From: Bullera alba
Lineage: Eukaryota; Basidiomycota; Tremellomycetes; Tremellales; Bulleraceae
DNA length: 64,000 bases
Direction of reading: 5' to 3'
Assembly: GCA_001600095.1 (NCBI GenBank)
Contig: BCIX01000006.1
Span: 682,001-746,000, forward strand
The notes below the pieces were generated by a model. It searched no databases. It had not been told where the DNA came from and was given only the letters and a program-made list of their open reading frames with translations. A program made the position numbers and the translations under genes. The first letter of the stretch is position 1. The number at the start of each line of letters is the position of its first letter. This document shows positions 1 through 11,773 of the stretch, piece after piece.

Positions 1-56
1 TGAGTACATCCAGCACGGATGAAACTCACGTTGCAGTGCTCGAGACCAATTCCTAG

Positions 57-840
57 CGCCCGGTGGTCTCATGGCGCCTTCACAAACTCGCCTTGTCGTT
101 AGTGGTGTTACATGCGAGCAGGTATGGAAGGACCGTGTCAAGTTCTGGGACGGGGTGTACGGTGAGCAATGCGCTTCGAGCCTCACTAACTTGCAGGATT
201 CGACCTAACCGCGATGGACAAGGTGTACTTTGATGAGGGAATGGTCGAGGTGGTCGAAGAGGACGAGATTGTCACAGACGATTATGTTGTTAGGGTAGGT
301 CTCGGGTCAAAATGCTTGCTAATCCGTACTCAGGACATCAACACGCACTCCGCCACGATTCAGTCGCTCGACTTCCACTCTGACTTCGAACTGAATGTCA
401 AGACCGAATCGACGATCCGAGCGTTCATGACCCACTTTGACACCTTCTTCTCCCCGCATGGCGGAGCCGATGCTTCGCACGTCGGCCTCGATCAAACGGT
501 CGATCTGACTCGATACGAGACTGCTGCGTACGACAAAGCGGTCAATGCTGAAACAACGAAAGAGACAAGTGTCAGCTTTACCACCGGGCCCAGGGGTACT
601 GTTACACATTGGCGTCAAGTGGTCTTTTTGCTCAGATCGCCCATCGCGGTGCAAAAAGGTATGTCATCAATAATTGCGTCCGGCCCGAGTGGCTGACACG
701 CTGACAATGATGCAGGCGATGTGATCAAAGGCAAATTTTTCTGCCGAAAGTCGCCTACCAACTCGCGGGAGCTTGACGTAGAGATACACTGGAGTGTGGG
801 AGGCCAAGGCAGCAGTGTACAGATGTACAAAGTCCGATGA
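57..840 (+). CDS. PRMT3-type protein arginine N-methyltransferase, C-terminal part (5' truncated by window edge)
   Basis: This is the C-terminal half of a type I protein arginine methyltransferase, which dimethylates arginines with S-adenosylmethionine; PRMT3/Rmt3 enzymes act on ribosomal protein uS5. Four exons are visible (57-161, 197-294, 334-658, 716-840) and the window opens inside an intron. The first exon gives RPGGLMAPSQTRLVV and KFWDGVYGFDLTAM, which is the start of the PRMT beta-barrel. It is followed by the dimer and barrel strand with FTTGP and THWRQVVFLL, and KGDVIKG leads to the short C-terminus ending at TGA 838-840. The FTTGP..THW..VFLL block resembles PRMT3 more than PRMT1, from memory of the family. 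The SAM-binding core and any N-terminal zinc finger lie left of the window. Family call firm, subfamily moderate. Confidence 0.8.
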
Positions 841-1306
841 GGAGCAGGGAGCGGGTGACCATCACCAATGCCCAGCTTGCATGCAAACTTGATGCAAACT
901 CATGTTTCTAAAGCCGGCTGCTGGCCTGGTGTAAGCTGAAACGCGAATTTGATTCCGAGCGATCGGAAATGTAACGTGTTCGGAGGTTTTCAACCTGGTC
1001 ATTAGGATTATGGGCTGCGTCGATTTGAAAACCTTACCGTGATCGTAATGTGCCGCTTACTTTTCAGCTAATCCACCTTTGCGAAAACACCGCAATCGCA
1101 TACACCTTGACGGTTTCACCTACATCCTATACCCATCCGTCCTGTGTTCATCAACACATCCTTGAACTGCTTGCATCCGAATATATCAGCATCGGGACTC
1201 AGGACCATAGGCCATGGACATCGCGATCCGACTGCTTTTCGCCGCGGCCATGTCAGAGCTCTCTTGAGCTATCAGTAACACCACATTCACCACGCATCTT
1301 GAAAAT
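841..1306. other. Intergenic: 3' region of the PRMT gene and promoter of the velvet gene
   Basis: The 466-bp gap between two tandem plus-strand genes holds the PRMT terminator region and the promoter and 5'UTR of the velvet gene. Reading frames here are short and lack coding character. I see no RNA gene or repeat. Confidence 0.5.
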
Positions 1307-2832
1307 ATGCCGACGACGGAACCAAGCGGGCTTTCTGACCAGCCGGACAGGCTTGGGTGGGTCGAGGTCATCCGGAAGTCATCGGACATAGCTGACTCTC
1401 AGTCCAGCGAGTATAGACTCAAGGTGTGGCAGCAACCTGTCCTTGCTAGGCTATGTTCGTACAAGGAGGAGAATGAGACGAGTGAGTCAATCGGGTGGCG
1501 CTGTCTTCGATCCCGCTGATCGTGTCACTCAAAGTCGACAGAAGACCGGTCGATCCGCCGCCTGTAGTCGAGCTACAGAGCTTGAACACGAGTCTGAGGT
1601 ACGTCTATGACTATGGCATTGCGCTGATGATGTGCAGGGAACTCGTCGAGTCGACCTCGTTTTTCATTCGAGTGTCAATAGTCCACCCTACACCAGCCCA
1701 AAACGGCGAATATGAGATTGTTAGAACGCCGACCGGGGCAGAGGCATCGACTGGAGAAGTCATACAGACGCCGGAACGTCTGAATGGCCTCGATGGCAAA
1801 CCAGGCGCAGTGGTCATCTTTGCGAAATTGAGCGTACGAATGCCTGGCGTGTTCCGAATGAAATTCACCCTCTACGAGACGTCAGAGTGAGTTCATTCCC
1901 GCCGGATTCTATGCTCATAGTCGCAGCTTTGGCATCACACAGATCACTTACACCATCTCCGACACTTTCGAGGTCTTCTCGCCAAAGCTCTTCAAAGGGA
2001 TGAAGGCAAGCACCCCGCTCACCCGCCACCTTGCGGCGCAGGGAATGAAGGTGAAGTTACGGACAGACACCACAGTTGGGAGACAGTGAGTAATTGCCGT
2101 CTCTGGTCATTGCTGATGGTACAGGGGCACATCCCGTCGTCGGTCAGGAAACATCAGTGCTCCGGCAACACGCAGCAACTCGCCGCAAGCCGCCCGGATA
2201 ACATCACCCGACCAACGATCTACAGGTCCCAGGCAAACATACAATCAGCCAAACGTCCCACTATCCCTTCACACCGTCAGACCTCTCCCAACTCACCAAC
2301 AGCGGAACGTGACAGTCAGCGCACCTCCCACAGTCCCCGCCCGCGATAGACAGTTGGTTTGGCGACCTCCCATGAACCGTCTCGTCTTCAACCCTCTCGA
2401 CGGTTTTGACCAGGATCCAGGCAATACGTCGAATTTCAGCGACGACGGTCTAATCCGGCCTATTAGGGACTTTCCAATGCGCAGTGATCCACTTCGTGAG
2501 TAAAGCATAAGTAGTCAGTCCTGACCTATCTAGCGACACCGCCTTCTGCCGACCTCAGTGCATTCTCCTTGTCCAACAATAGTCGTCGCAATTCTTCACA
2601 TTCGAATTCACGATCGGATGGCATACCTCCAACGTTGCCCTATCCTGGCGATCGACTCAACCTCAGACTCGGGGATGACGGAATTCCAACTCTGCCACCG
2701 ATCTTCAGCCTCCCTCCCCTCGCTATGCAGTCACATCCACATTCAAGTTCTCGGCTGTCCAATGCTGTCATCTTCCCGTCTCCAATCTTGCCGCCCATCC
2801 AGAACTATCCATTAGAAGACAAGAACATGTGA
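1307..2832 (+). CDS. Velvet-domain transcriptional regulator (VosA/VelB/VeA superfamily)
   Basis: This is a fungal velvet factor, a DNA-binding, NF-kB-like family that links development, light response and secondary metabolism. Six exons (1307-1481, 1535-1598, 1638-1886, 1927-2085, 2125-2495, 2534-2832) encode 438 residues. The velvet domain spans about residues 35-215: YRLKVWQQPVLARLCSY, then DRRPVDPPPVVEL, FFIRVSIV, GAVVIFAKLSVRMPGVFRM, FTLYE and finally SDTFEVFSPKLFKGM and LTRHLAAQGMKVKLR. These match the family's RQP, DRRP-DPPP, F.D/KLS.R..G.FR and F.V.....F.GM signatures. The domain sits at the N-terminus, and the remaining ~220 residues are Ser/Pro/Asn-rich and probably disordered. Which of the four velvet subfamilies it belongs to cannot be decided by eye. 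The acceptor chosen at 1535 is the one that restores the conserved DRRP frame. Confidence 0.88.
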
Positions 2833-3150
2833 GGAGCGAATCGGCTCGCCCCTATCCGACAGAAATCACATCTTTTGCCAGTTGTCACATACACGATCGA
2901 TACCAGGACCTCATACTTGAGCTCATTCGCGCATCTCCACTAGCACACAATTTGTTGTACAGAGACATAGAAACACAGCGGCACGCCTTAGGCTGTGAAG
3001 GATCCCGGTGTAATCATATGTATGGAATAATGAACTCAAGAGGCAAAGTTGCATGATGGCGGTCTGTCTCCGCTGGGGATTGGCGGCACTAGTCACTGAG
3101 TTGATACAATACACATCGCCCACTGCGACCACCTTAGCTGTAGAGATATA
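2833..3150. other. Intergenic between convergent genes
   Basis: The 318-bp gap lies between the velvet stop (2832) and the minus-strand coiled-coil gene stop (3151). It should hold both 3'UTRs and polyadenylation sites. No gene or repeat is seen. Confidence 0.5.
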
Positions 3151-6100
3151 TCACTCCTCCTTCGGACGCTGCCTCGTTCTGATGACTTTGGCCAGATGCT
3201 TCTGGTGACTGTTCAAGTGCTCAACGAACTTGTCAGTCTGTTCGTACTTGAGCCCGGGCAGGGGCGACTGGTCTGCAAGTTTGGCGTCCTTCGGGAAATT
3301 CGGTTTATTCTTGTACTCCAAGCTGGAAACACATTGTCAGCACGCGAACGACCGGGTCGCGAGATAAGATACACACAAGCAAAGTTTGCACACAACCCCG
3401 TCGCCATGTTTGGGGCGTTGCGCGAACTCGTGCCACCTTTCTCTCGCATATGTGGCCGCCATAGCTGGTGTCACAACCACGAAGGGTCGCGGTTCCTTCT
3501 TGATTCTCTTCTTGTCGTTCGTTGGCGAGCCTTGCCTGGAGGACGACGCTAACGATCTCTTCCGGTCAGAGCCCTCCTTGACCTGGTAATCGCTTGAAGG
3601 GGTACCGCTGCTTGAACTGGTTCCAGGAGTATTCATCTCCTCATGGCTGAGCTCGATGATGCGGCTTGGGCGAGCAATAGGGGTTTCAACTGCTCGGTAT
3701 GAGTAAGGGACATCTGTCATCGAGACCACTCACGGTTTCTATCCCGACCAAGGCCTGCATTGGAAGCGCGCTCGGATGCGGGAGAGTCCATGTTCGGATG
3801 GGCCTCAGGCGTAGCAACAGCCTCGAGGGAGGTCTCGGCTTTCAAGTTTGAGATAGAGGAACTAGCTTCCGCTCCGTGCGAGCGAGGGATCGAGCGATGA
3901 GTAGACTCCAGTCTTCGATCATTCCTGACCGGCGTGTGGGCATCCCGAGTCCGCGGTACTGCAGCTGTCGGGGCGACCGATTGCGCTTTTTGCAAAGCCT
4001 TTTAAATCGATCAGCTCCGATCTTGAGGCTATCGACACGATCACTGACCTGTTTCAGAACTTCGATCTCTCGCTTCGCACTTTGGAGATCTCCCTCGAAC
4101 TTGGTCCGGTCCCCAGCACGCGACTCCTCCAAGGCGGTGACCTGCTGTTGGAGCTCCTCCTTCTCCGTCTCCAAGCTTGACAGCGCATTCATCGCGTCGG
4201 TCTGGTGATTGGCCATGAGGCTGATCCGCTCAGTGGTACGTTGCATGAGCGACTCTGAATCGGCGAGGGATCGTTTCAACTCGGATACCTCTTCCGCCGC
4301 CTTGGTCTCCGACGCCTCCAGCTTGGTCCGGTCCTCCGCACGCGATTGCTCGAGGTTGGCGACCTTTTGCTGAAATTCCGTCCGTTCCGTTTCCAGAGCC
4401 GATATAGCGTTTTCAGCTTCAGAATACCGGTTGGCCACGTTGCGAATGGCTTCCGTCTTTCGCACAAGGTCTGCCTCTTTCTCGGAATTGGCCTTTTTCA
4501 CCTCGGTTAGCTCGAGCCCCAACTCGCTTGCTCGGGACTCCATATCCGCCAGTTGAGTTCGTGCTGCCGTCAGAGCCTCTTGGGTGGATGTCGAACCCGC
4601 TTTAACAGCCTCAGCCTCTTGCTTCAGCCTATCGACCTCCTTCCTGCTGTCCTGCAAAGCCTCCTGGGTGGATGTCGAGTCCGCTTTTACAGCCTCAGCC
4701 TCTTGCTTCAACCGATCAACCTCCTTCCTGGTGTCTTGCAAAGTTTTCTCCGCGGCTCCGGCCCTCCTATCGGCTTCGATGACGCTGTTATTCAGCCTCT
4801 GGATCTCGGTACCCCGCTGGTCGATAACAGCCTTCAGCTGCGAAGCCCGCTGGTTCGCTGAGAATTCTGCGTGGAATAGTTTGGACGCGCTCTTCTTCTC
4901 GTGGTCCGCCAATTTCTTTTCAAGTTCCGCCAATTCGCTTCGCAACCCTGCCGCGCGAACGGTCTCAGCCCGCGTCTTTTCGGCTGCGGACTTCAACGCC
5001 AACTCGTGGTTTGCCGATAGTCCCCTCTCCAGATCATCCAACGCCCTGGCTCTCTCGACAGCGAGCTCCTCAACCTTTTTGTTGTGCTCATTGGTGAGTG
5101 CCGCTCGCAACGCCGCCACCTCCTGACCATACTCTTCTGTCATCTTGGCATGCCTAGCCGCGTCTGTCTCCAAGGTTGCAATCTGGCTCGACTGGGTTGC
5201 GACCTTTTCCTCATATTCCGTGTGCTTGGCCTGATGTTGGGTGTCTGCCGATGCCAATTTCTTCTTGAGATCTTCTTCACGAGCTCGCGTTTCCTCCAGT
5301 GCGGTCCCAGCCTGTTTCATGACAATCCCTAGCTCACAGAGGCGTCCTTCCAGAATGGTTTTGGTCTTGTCGAGGACGTCGATGCGAGTGAGCGTGGATT
5401 TCGTGGCGGATCGATGAGACTCTTTGAGCTGGTCGAAGGACGCTTCCCCCTCGGTGACCTTTTGCTTCTGCGCCTCGATATCTTTCTCGAGCTGTGATAT
5501 CTTTGTCTGAGACTCGGCCTGCTCCTCCCTCTGCGACTGAATTTCGGATTTGAGCTTTTGCACTTCCGTCATCAGGTTTGCTCGCTGCTGTGCTCCCGCT
5601 GCCAGCTCCTCCTCCAGTGTTTGAATCTCCGCTGCGGCGCTCTTCAACGATGCTGATAGCGGGTCTATGACCGCGGCTCTGAAACGCAGAGATTCATCCC
5701 TAAGGAGACGTCAGCACGGCGGCAAAAAGACGACTACAGCTCACTCACAAGGCCTGCTGCATGCCAGTCCTGATCGCGTTGGAGATCCCCGCCGTGTCGT
5801 CCCGAGAGTTACGAAGAACTGCGGTGTACTTGTCTGCTCGAGCGCCACCAACAGTCGATGCCAGAGTAGTCGCCGGAGCCGCCGAAGTGGGTGTTGGAAT
5901 ATCGGAGACAGGGCCCGACGGAGATACAAAAGTGGTCGCTGCACCGACTTTCTCGATCGCGGAGTCCGGCCCTGCCATGGAGGAGCTTTGCTTGCTGCTG
6001 AGCATGTCGTGGGTCCCCGAAGAAGTTTCTACCGTGTCATAGTCGGCCATCTGTCCGGTGGATCCGTTCGCTGGGTCTTTTGGAGACCGTCTGTTGCGCA

Positions 6101-8426
6101 ACAACGTGTACCAATTGCGAGCATAGTCGAGGGCGTCTGCGAGTCTCTCGTGTTCTTCGTCAGACTGATCCTTAATGTCCTTCGCCCTCCGCTCCATGCT
6201 CTCAATCGTTTTTGGAAGTAGATCGAGGAATTTCTCGTCGCATTTGGCCTTTGAGACATCGTTCTTCAGCATTTCAAAAGACACTGTGGTCACCAGCACC
6301 ATTTCCGCAAGTACGCTGTCGAGAGGACTCCTCGAGGTCCGTTTCCGCTTCTTGGTTTTCTTAGCTTTTCGCAGCGGAGATCCGATGGAACTGTTCTCGT
6401 CGTCGATGGTGATTTGCGATGAGGAAGCCACAGAACTTGATCCCATGAAGGGTGAGACGGGAGAACGGCTCTCGGGGATTGAGCTCGGTCCGCTCTGAGG
6501 ACCCTTGCTTGAAGTAGAATTTTTCCGCTGGTTTCCATCTAATACCGAAGGTGTCACTGGGTCGTCGGAGGTGACAGGGGTCGATGGAGTTCCGGAAGCG
6601 GTTGCACCACTGACGTTCTCGATCGCGGAGTTCGGCCCCGCATCGATTGCGCCTTGGTTGCTGATGGGCATAGAGTGGGTCACCGAAGAAGTCCCGGGCG
6701 GGTCAGACAGGGCTTTGTTTTTCTCGTTCTTAGGTGGCGTGGCTCGCCCTTCCAAGGACCGTCTGTCGCGCAAGAATTTAAGCCACTGGCGAGCAAAGAC
6801 GACGGCTTCCACAAGCTTTTGGTGTTCTCGGTCGTCCGGGTCCTGATTGTCCTCCACTTTCCGCTCCATACTGCGAATCGTCTTTGGGAGGAGGCCAAGG
6901 AACTTGTCGTCGTATTTCGCAGTTTGACTATGGTTTTTGAGCATTTGCCAAGGCTCTGTGGTCTCCAACACCATTTCCTTGATTACTCTGTTTAGCTGCT
7001 TCCTGTCATCTAGCTCCCGGCTCGCCTCTTGATTACCAGTAGCTACGTTAGGCTGTTCGGCAGCGTTGGCAAGGTCACTGTGTTTCCGCTTCCGGAAGTT
7101 CGGTAGTTTGAAATCCGTGGAGGGCTTCTCGGTGTTGATGTTGGCTCTCGACGTGGACGAGCCAGAACTCGATTCCATGGAAGTCGAGACGGGTGAATGG
7201 TTATCGGGAATTGCATTGGTCCCGTTCAATAGACTCCGTTCGTCTGCCGGTGATTGCCCCGATGGCAACACAGCGGGGTCTAGACCAATAGCTGGCGCAC
7301 TTGTCGTCGTCGACGGACTGGCTGATGACGAAGCTTCGGGAGGACAAACAGATAGCTGATTTGTCGTTGTGTCGGTCGATGGGCCTGCTGATGAAGTAGC
7401 AGCGGGAGGAGGAAGAACAGACGGTGTAGCTGTGGTCCTGGCGTTCGATCCTGCTGGTGATGGAGCGGAGGGAGGAGGACGCACAGATGGTGTGCTAGGC
7501 ATCGTTGACGAAGCAGAGGGTGACGGACGAACAGCTGGCGTATTTGTAGTCCTGGCGGTCGAAAGACCTGCCGATGACGAATCAGGAGGAGGCCGAGTGA
7601 TCGGCGTACTTGTCGTCTTTCCGGGTGATGGTTTTGCGGATGACGAAGCAGCGGGAGGTGCACGCGTCCCGAAAAATAGTGGAGGAGGACGCACAGGCGG
7701 TGTGCTTGTCATCGTTGAAGAACCTGCGGATGACGGAACAGCGGGTGAGGGACGAACAGCTGGCGTACTTTTCGTTCTGGAAGTCGACGGACCTGCTGAT
7801 GAGGGAGCAGTGATAGGGGGACGAACAGATGTCGGACTTGTCCTCCTGTCAGTCGAGGCACTCGAAGGCGATGGATGAACGGGATGCGGACGTGCAGCAG
7901 GCGTGCTTGTCGTAGCTTCTGCTTGTGGCTGCTCGGGCGTGAAATACCTCGCTGGCAATGGAGTCCATTTGGGCGTCGAAGTTGACTGGTGCCCAGAGGA
8001 AGGCAGAGGACCTGCCTGTTCTTGCATCGCGCGGCGCTCACTGGAAAGTGACGCTGGTCGATTCATCGAAGCCGAGTCTCCGCTTGTGAATGAGCCCTTT
8101 TGCCTGTATTCCCTCGTGCAGGAGTTAGTTGAGTTGAAGCCGGTCGACTCGCCGGCACGCGCGGGTGCTCTGGCCTCGAGGGCGGGATTAGGCCCAGGTT
8201 TGACTGGGGATGTTCGCCCTGTCGAGGCCGAGCTTGGTGCGCCGAGTGACTTTGTCTGACTCTGTGGTGGCTGAGAGGCGGAAGGTAATTGCCTACGATC
8301 TCGTTGATCAGCTTCATTTTCCTCCAATGTGGTTCAGGTGGTATCGGCTCACGTTACTGGTACCGCATTACCAGGCCTATTGACTGTCCTTGGGGTGAAC
8401 TGCTGCGATGCACTGGCCTGCGACAT
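3151..8426 (-). CDS. Large unrecognised protein: Pro/Ser-rich repeats, duplicated ~130-aa module, long coiled coil, C-terminal Cys/His cluster
   Basis: I do not recognise this gene. Six exons (8426-8353, 8292-5749, 5699-4049, 3998-3734, 3689-3377, 3322-3151) join in frame to 1,672 residues. Residues ~25-440 are Pro/Ser/Thr-rich with a degenerate ~20-residue repeat of the type TxxTPxVRPPPxAxSSAG. Two related modules follow at ~457-587 and ~681-811, each beginning with an EMVL.TT...MLKN block and running through KFL.LLPKTI.SMER to SAIE.V. Residues ~875-1420 form a long coiled coil rich in Glu, Lys, Ala and Gln, containing an 84-bp tandem duplication at 4574-4741. The C-terminal ~80 residues carry WHEF, VCKLC and EHLNSHQKH, a possible zinc site. 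The architecture suggests a scaffold or filament-type protein, but this is only inference. The start is ATG 8426; the first intron (8293-8352) was chosen because it has a CTGAT branch site and restores frame. Confidence 0.72.
4574..4741 (-). repeat. 84-bp direct tandem duplication inside the coiled-coil exon (2 copies)
   Basis: Two adjacent 84-bp copies (4574-4657 and 4658-4741) differ at only a few bases. Each encodes 28 residues, exactly four heptads, including RKEVDRLKQEAEAVKA. Because the unit is a whole number of heptads, the duplication preserves coiled-coil register. Confidence 0.85.
7290..7900 (-). repeat. Degenerate Pro/Ser/Thr coding minisatellite
   Basis: In the N-terminal third of the large coiled-coil protein, a unit of roughly 60-75 bp recurs about eight to ten times with substitutions and length changes. 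It encodes variants of TPxVRPPPxAxSSAGPSTxTT. It is a diverged in-frame minisatellite rather than a recent expansion. Confidence 0.6.
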
Positions 8427-9152
8427 TTTCACGGACGTGCCTGTTGCTGCTGATGCGGACGTCTTAGATGAGCTCGTGGCAGCCTGGCTATGTTATTTCC
8501 CAGAGGCGGACGAAGATGAACCGCTAGCGCTGTGATCAGCCTCGATTATTGCCAGTGTGAATTTTGTGCTGATTGCTCACGTCATGTTGATCCCATCAAG
8601 TCTGTCCTCATTCCTGATCCTGGCCTGCGGCAACCCGCCTACCGGAGTCGTTCTCGCAAATGAGTCCAGGACCCAGAAGTCCATGGGTCGATTGACTGGT
8701 GATACGCTGCTGAAATGATGTTGACGGTAGAAAGTTGGATTCAACGATCAATGATCGGTCGCGTAGAGAAGCGTAGACTTGGTAGTAAAGATAGTGAATT
8801 CCCACGGTGTCGAGATTTACTCTGAGACCGATTGCTGTACGAGTACGGGTATGCATGACCAAGGGTCGTATGGAGTTCGTACCACATCGTTCACGAGCCT
8901 TGTGCATGCGTCAGTCGCAGATGAGGATGTCGGTCGGTGACAGAGTCCGTTGGTAGTTGCACCGTATGAAAAGTCAACCGAGATTCGAATTGTTGTTCAC
9001 TTTCTCTCATTTGACCTTACGATCGGCTTACGACGACTTTCTCGATAACGGGTTCCAAATCACGCCATGCTGAGCTCCATAACGACAGGACGATAGTGAG
9101 AATATAGAAGCAGGAAGAGAAGCGAAGAAGAAAGAAGACCATCCACCTGGCG
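8427..9152. promoter_or_regulatory. Divergent promoter region: coiled-coil gene (-) and MDM34 (+)
   Basis: The 726 bp between two start codons pointing apart must hold both promoters and 5'UTRs. A Ser/Ala-rich frame continues upstream of the minus-strand ATG for about 30 codons to an in-frame stop near 8490, so the start of the minus gene could be slightly different. No separate gene is seen. Confidence 0.45.
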
Positions 9153-11773
9153 ATGTCGTTCTTGTTCCCGTCGTGGGACACGGCGTTCTCGCCTGCCTTT
9201 CACGAAGATGCAAAGGGAATGCTGGAAGCGGCTCTCAATAAGGCGAGTAGGATCTCAGCAGATGGAGAAACAAAGCTGACTATAGGTATCAAATAGGGGA
9301 ACAAGCCTCCGGTGATCCAGGGCCGGATCGAAGTGGTCGAGCTGAGTATGGGCAAGGAGGTGAGTCCCGGTGTTGAGGCACCCATGCTGACTTCTTAGCC
9401 ACCGACGTTGACTCTACTGGAAATTGGCGATCTCTCCCTGGACCGGTTCAGAGGCATCCTGCGTCTCGGATATCAAGGCGATGCTTGGCTGGAAGTTCGA
9501 TGCCGAGTTCAAGCCAATCCACTATCCCATAATCCCAACCTAAATCCATCATCGACTTTGCCTTTGTCGACTCCACTACTCGCGTCTCAACCGCTTCTCG
9601 TACCGATGACTCTAAGATTGTCAAAGCTACATCTGCGTGCGATCTTGATACTCGTCGTTTCCAAGGCAAAAGGAATCACGCTGGTGTTCAAGAACGACCC
9701 ACTTCAGAATGTCGACGTATCCTCGACTTTCGATTCAGTCGAGGTCATCAGGGGATATCTTCAACAGGAAATAGAAGGTCAATTGAGAGAAATGTTTAGA
9801 GAGGATCTGCCTGGGATCATACATCGTCTATCGCAGCGATGGTTTACGGGAACAGGAGTTGGAGGCAAAGTCGAATTGCAATACAAAGAACAATCGGATC
9901 CTTCCCCATCACCACAAACGCCCCATGATCATCTACCGCTCGACGACCAAGAAGACGACGTGTTTACCCAACGACCCATATTCCCACCGCCCGTGCCCTC
10001 GATATCCCCCTCTGTCACACCTAGCAAGAAGAAGCCACCCCTCACACGCATCCGGAGATCATCGACCGCAGCCTCGGAATCACCGACTTCTTACACCGTC
10101 TTCCCGGAGATAGAAGAGTATGACCCCACCTATGGTCTCAGACCAGAAGGGGTCCCCTCGCATTCGGGCTATGAGGCTTTCGGTCGATTATGGGAGAAGG
10201 CGAGACAGGGCGAGGGCAAAGGCCTAGGAGCGTTGATGTCCATTTCATCCGCTATTCAGGAGAAGCAGGAGTATCGCGGCGACGTTAGTGATGGTGAAGA
10301 CGACTACGAGGACGATGGCACGAGGAGCTTTGACATGGTGGAAATGGAAGAATCGTTGCAGTCGCTAAAGAGCCCTCACTTGTCCAGACGCAACAGCCGG
10401 CGGTCCACAATCGGCGATGAGGATAGGGTGGAATGGGAGATGTTTCCTGCAGTCGGAGGTGGTGTCATCACTAGGCCGAGAGTATATCACTCTCAATCGC
10501 TCATACGAGCGCCTTCGGAGTCTGGTGGAAACGGCATCCAGCCAAGTCCATCGGGAACTGCCACAGGCGGTAGCATAACTGCCAGGGCCAGCTCCATCGG
10601 AGGTGCTTCATCGACCATAGGCGTGAGTTGAGGCGGACAGCGAACTGAGCTATGTGCTGACAACCTTTTTTCCAGAGCATGCGACATCCCAGCGCGCCTG
10701 TCTCGCCCATGACAGCGTTTCGACCAAATGCACTGGCGGGTCCTGGTCCATCCTCACTCCGACGCCTTGTCACTACTCGCTCAGACGTCTTCCAAGGTCA
10801 CCGCGCCACGCGATCCGATGTAGTCGGCATGGGTCCAAACGCCAGGTCGAACAATGGTAACCTCTCTCGGAGGCAATCTGCTGTAGGAACGGCTTCCTCT
10901 GCAGCCCGAACCTCTGGGTCTAGCTGGGACACTGCGCCAACTCGAAGCAACACGTTGTCGACGCGGGCGACTTCCGCGGCGCCATCATCGAAACCGGTAT
11001 CAATAGACAGTAAACTACTTTCACCCGCCAGGAACGGCGCTACTCGCGACAGGTCAGGATCTATAGCGGGTACTTCACCGGGCAAGTCGTTCCCACCCCG
11101 ACAAATCACTTTGCTCCCGATAAACAACTCGGTTTCACAGCTTGCTACGCTGTCACACTCGGCACACACGCTATCGCCCTACGCCCGAGGTCACGAGCAT
11201 ATCGCCGTCAGATCATTCCCTCATCTGGGCAAGACGCCTATGGGATACCCCCATTCGAATGGGTTCGGCTCCTCGGGCAACTTGTCCGCGATTGCCGAGG
11301 GTGGTCAGAGTCAGGTACGAGCGCATCGGAAGAGGATCTATCATTTGGGCAAGAAGCGGCAGGAGGATCTAGGGAGTGACGAGCCTTTGTCTCCGGACAT
11401 TGACCAGTTCTCACCATCGGCAAGACGACCCAACGAACGCTTGGAGAACACTAACCCCGAACGCTTCCCACCCTCAGCGTACCGTGGAGACGTGTTCGAC
11501 GACTCGTCCCCGGACAAGACATCCTCTTCGCAAGTGAGGACGGCTTCATTGTCCGGCTCTCGATCAACCAACTCTCATTCCGCGCATTTGACAATGCAGC
11601 GCAAGGACAAAAGGCCAATGAGTCTCACGGGCACTGCTCAACGTGTCATGGCAGAGGATAATGGGGTGAGAAGAGGGCTCGCTACGGCTAGCGTCAATTC
11701 GCCTCGCCCCAATCTGAGTAGATCGATGGACACTCGCACTAGCTATGGTTTCCCGACCTTAAAGGGGATGTAG
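9153..11773 (+). CDS. MDM34: MDM34, ERMES complex subunit with SMP domain
   Basis: Mdm34 is the mitochondrial outer-membrane subunit of the ER-mitochondria encounter structure, which tethers the two organelles and moves phospholipids through its SMP domain. Four exons (9153-9242, 9297-9359, 9399-10622, 10676-11773) give 824 residues. The N-terminus MSFLFPSWDTAFSPAF followed by KGNKPPVIQGRIEVVEL, TLLEIGDLSLDRFRGI and GYQGDAWLEVRCRVQANPL is diagnostic, with VSSTFDSVEVIRGYLQ and IIHRLSQRWF closing the SMP domain at about residue 205. The remainder is a long, Ser/Arg-rich, probably disordered tail ending with YGFPTLKGM; it is much longer than the yeast protein. Intron 1 (9243-9296) seems to use a GC donor (AAG|GCGAGT), the only junction I found that keeps the conserved NKGNKPP segment in frame. 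Confidence 0.93.

Noticed and set aside
1050..1391. Frame upstream of and overlapping the velvet start
   Set aside because: It is in a different frame from the velvet exons and has no family resemblance.
7369..7878. Plus-strand frame of 169 residues, rich in Gly, Asp and Val
   Set aside because: It is the mirror of the Pro/Ser-coding minisatellite of the minus-strand gene.
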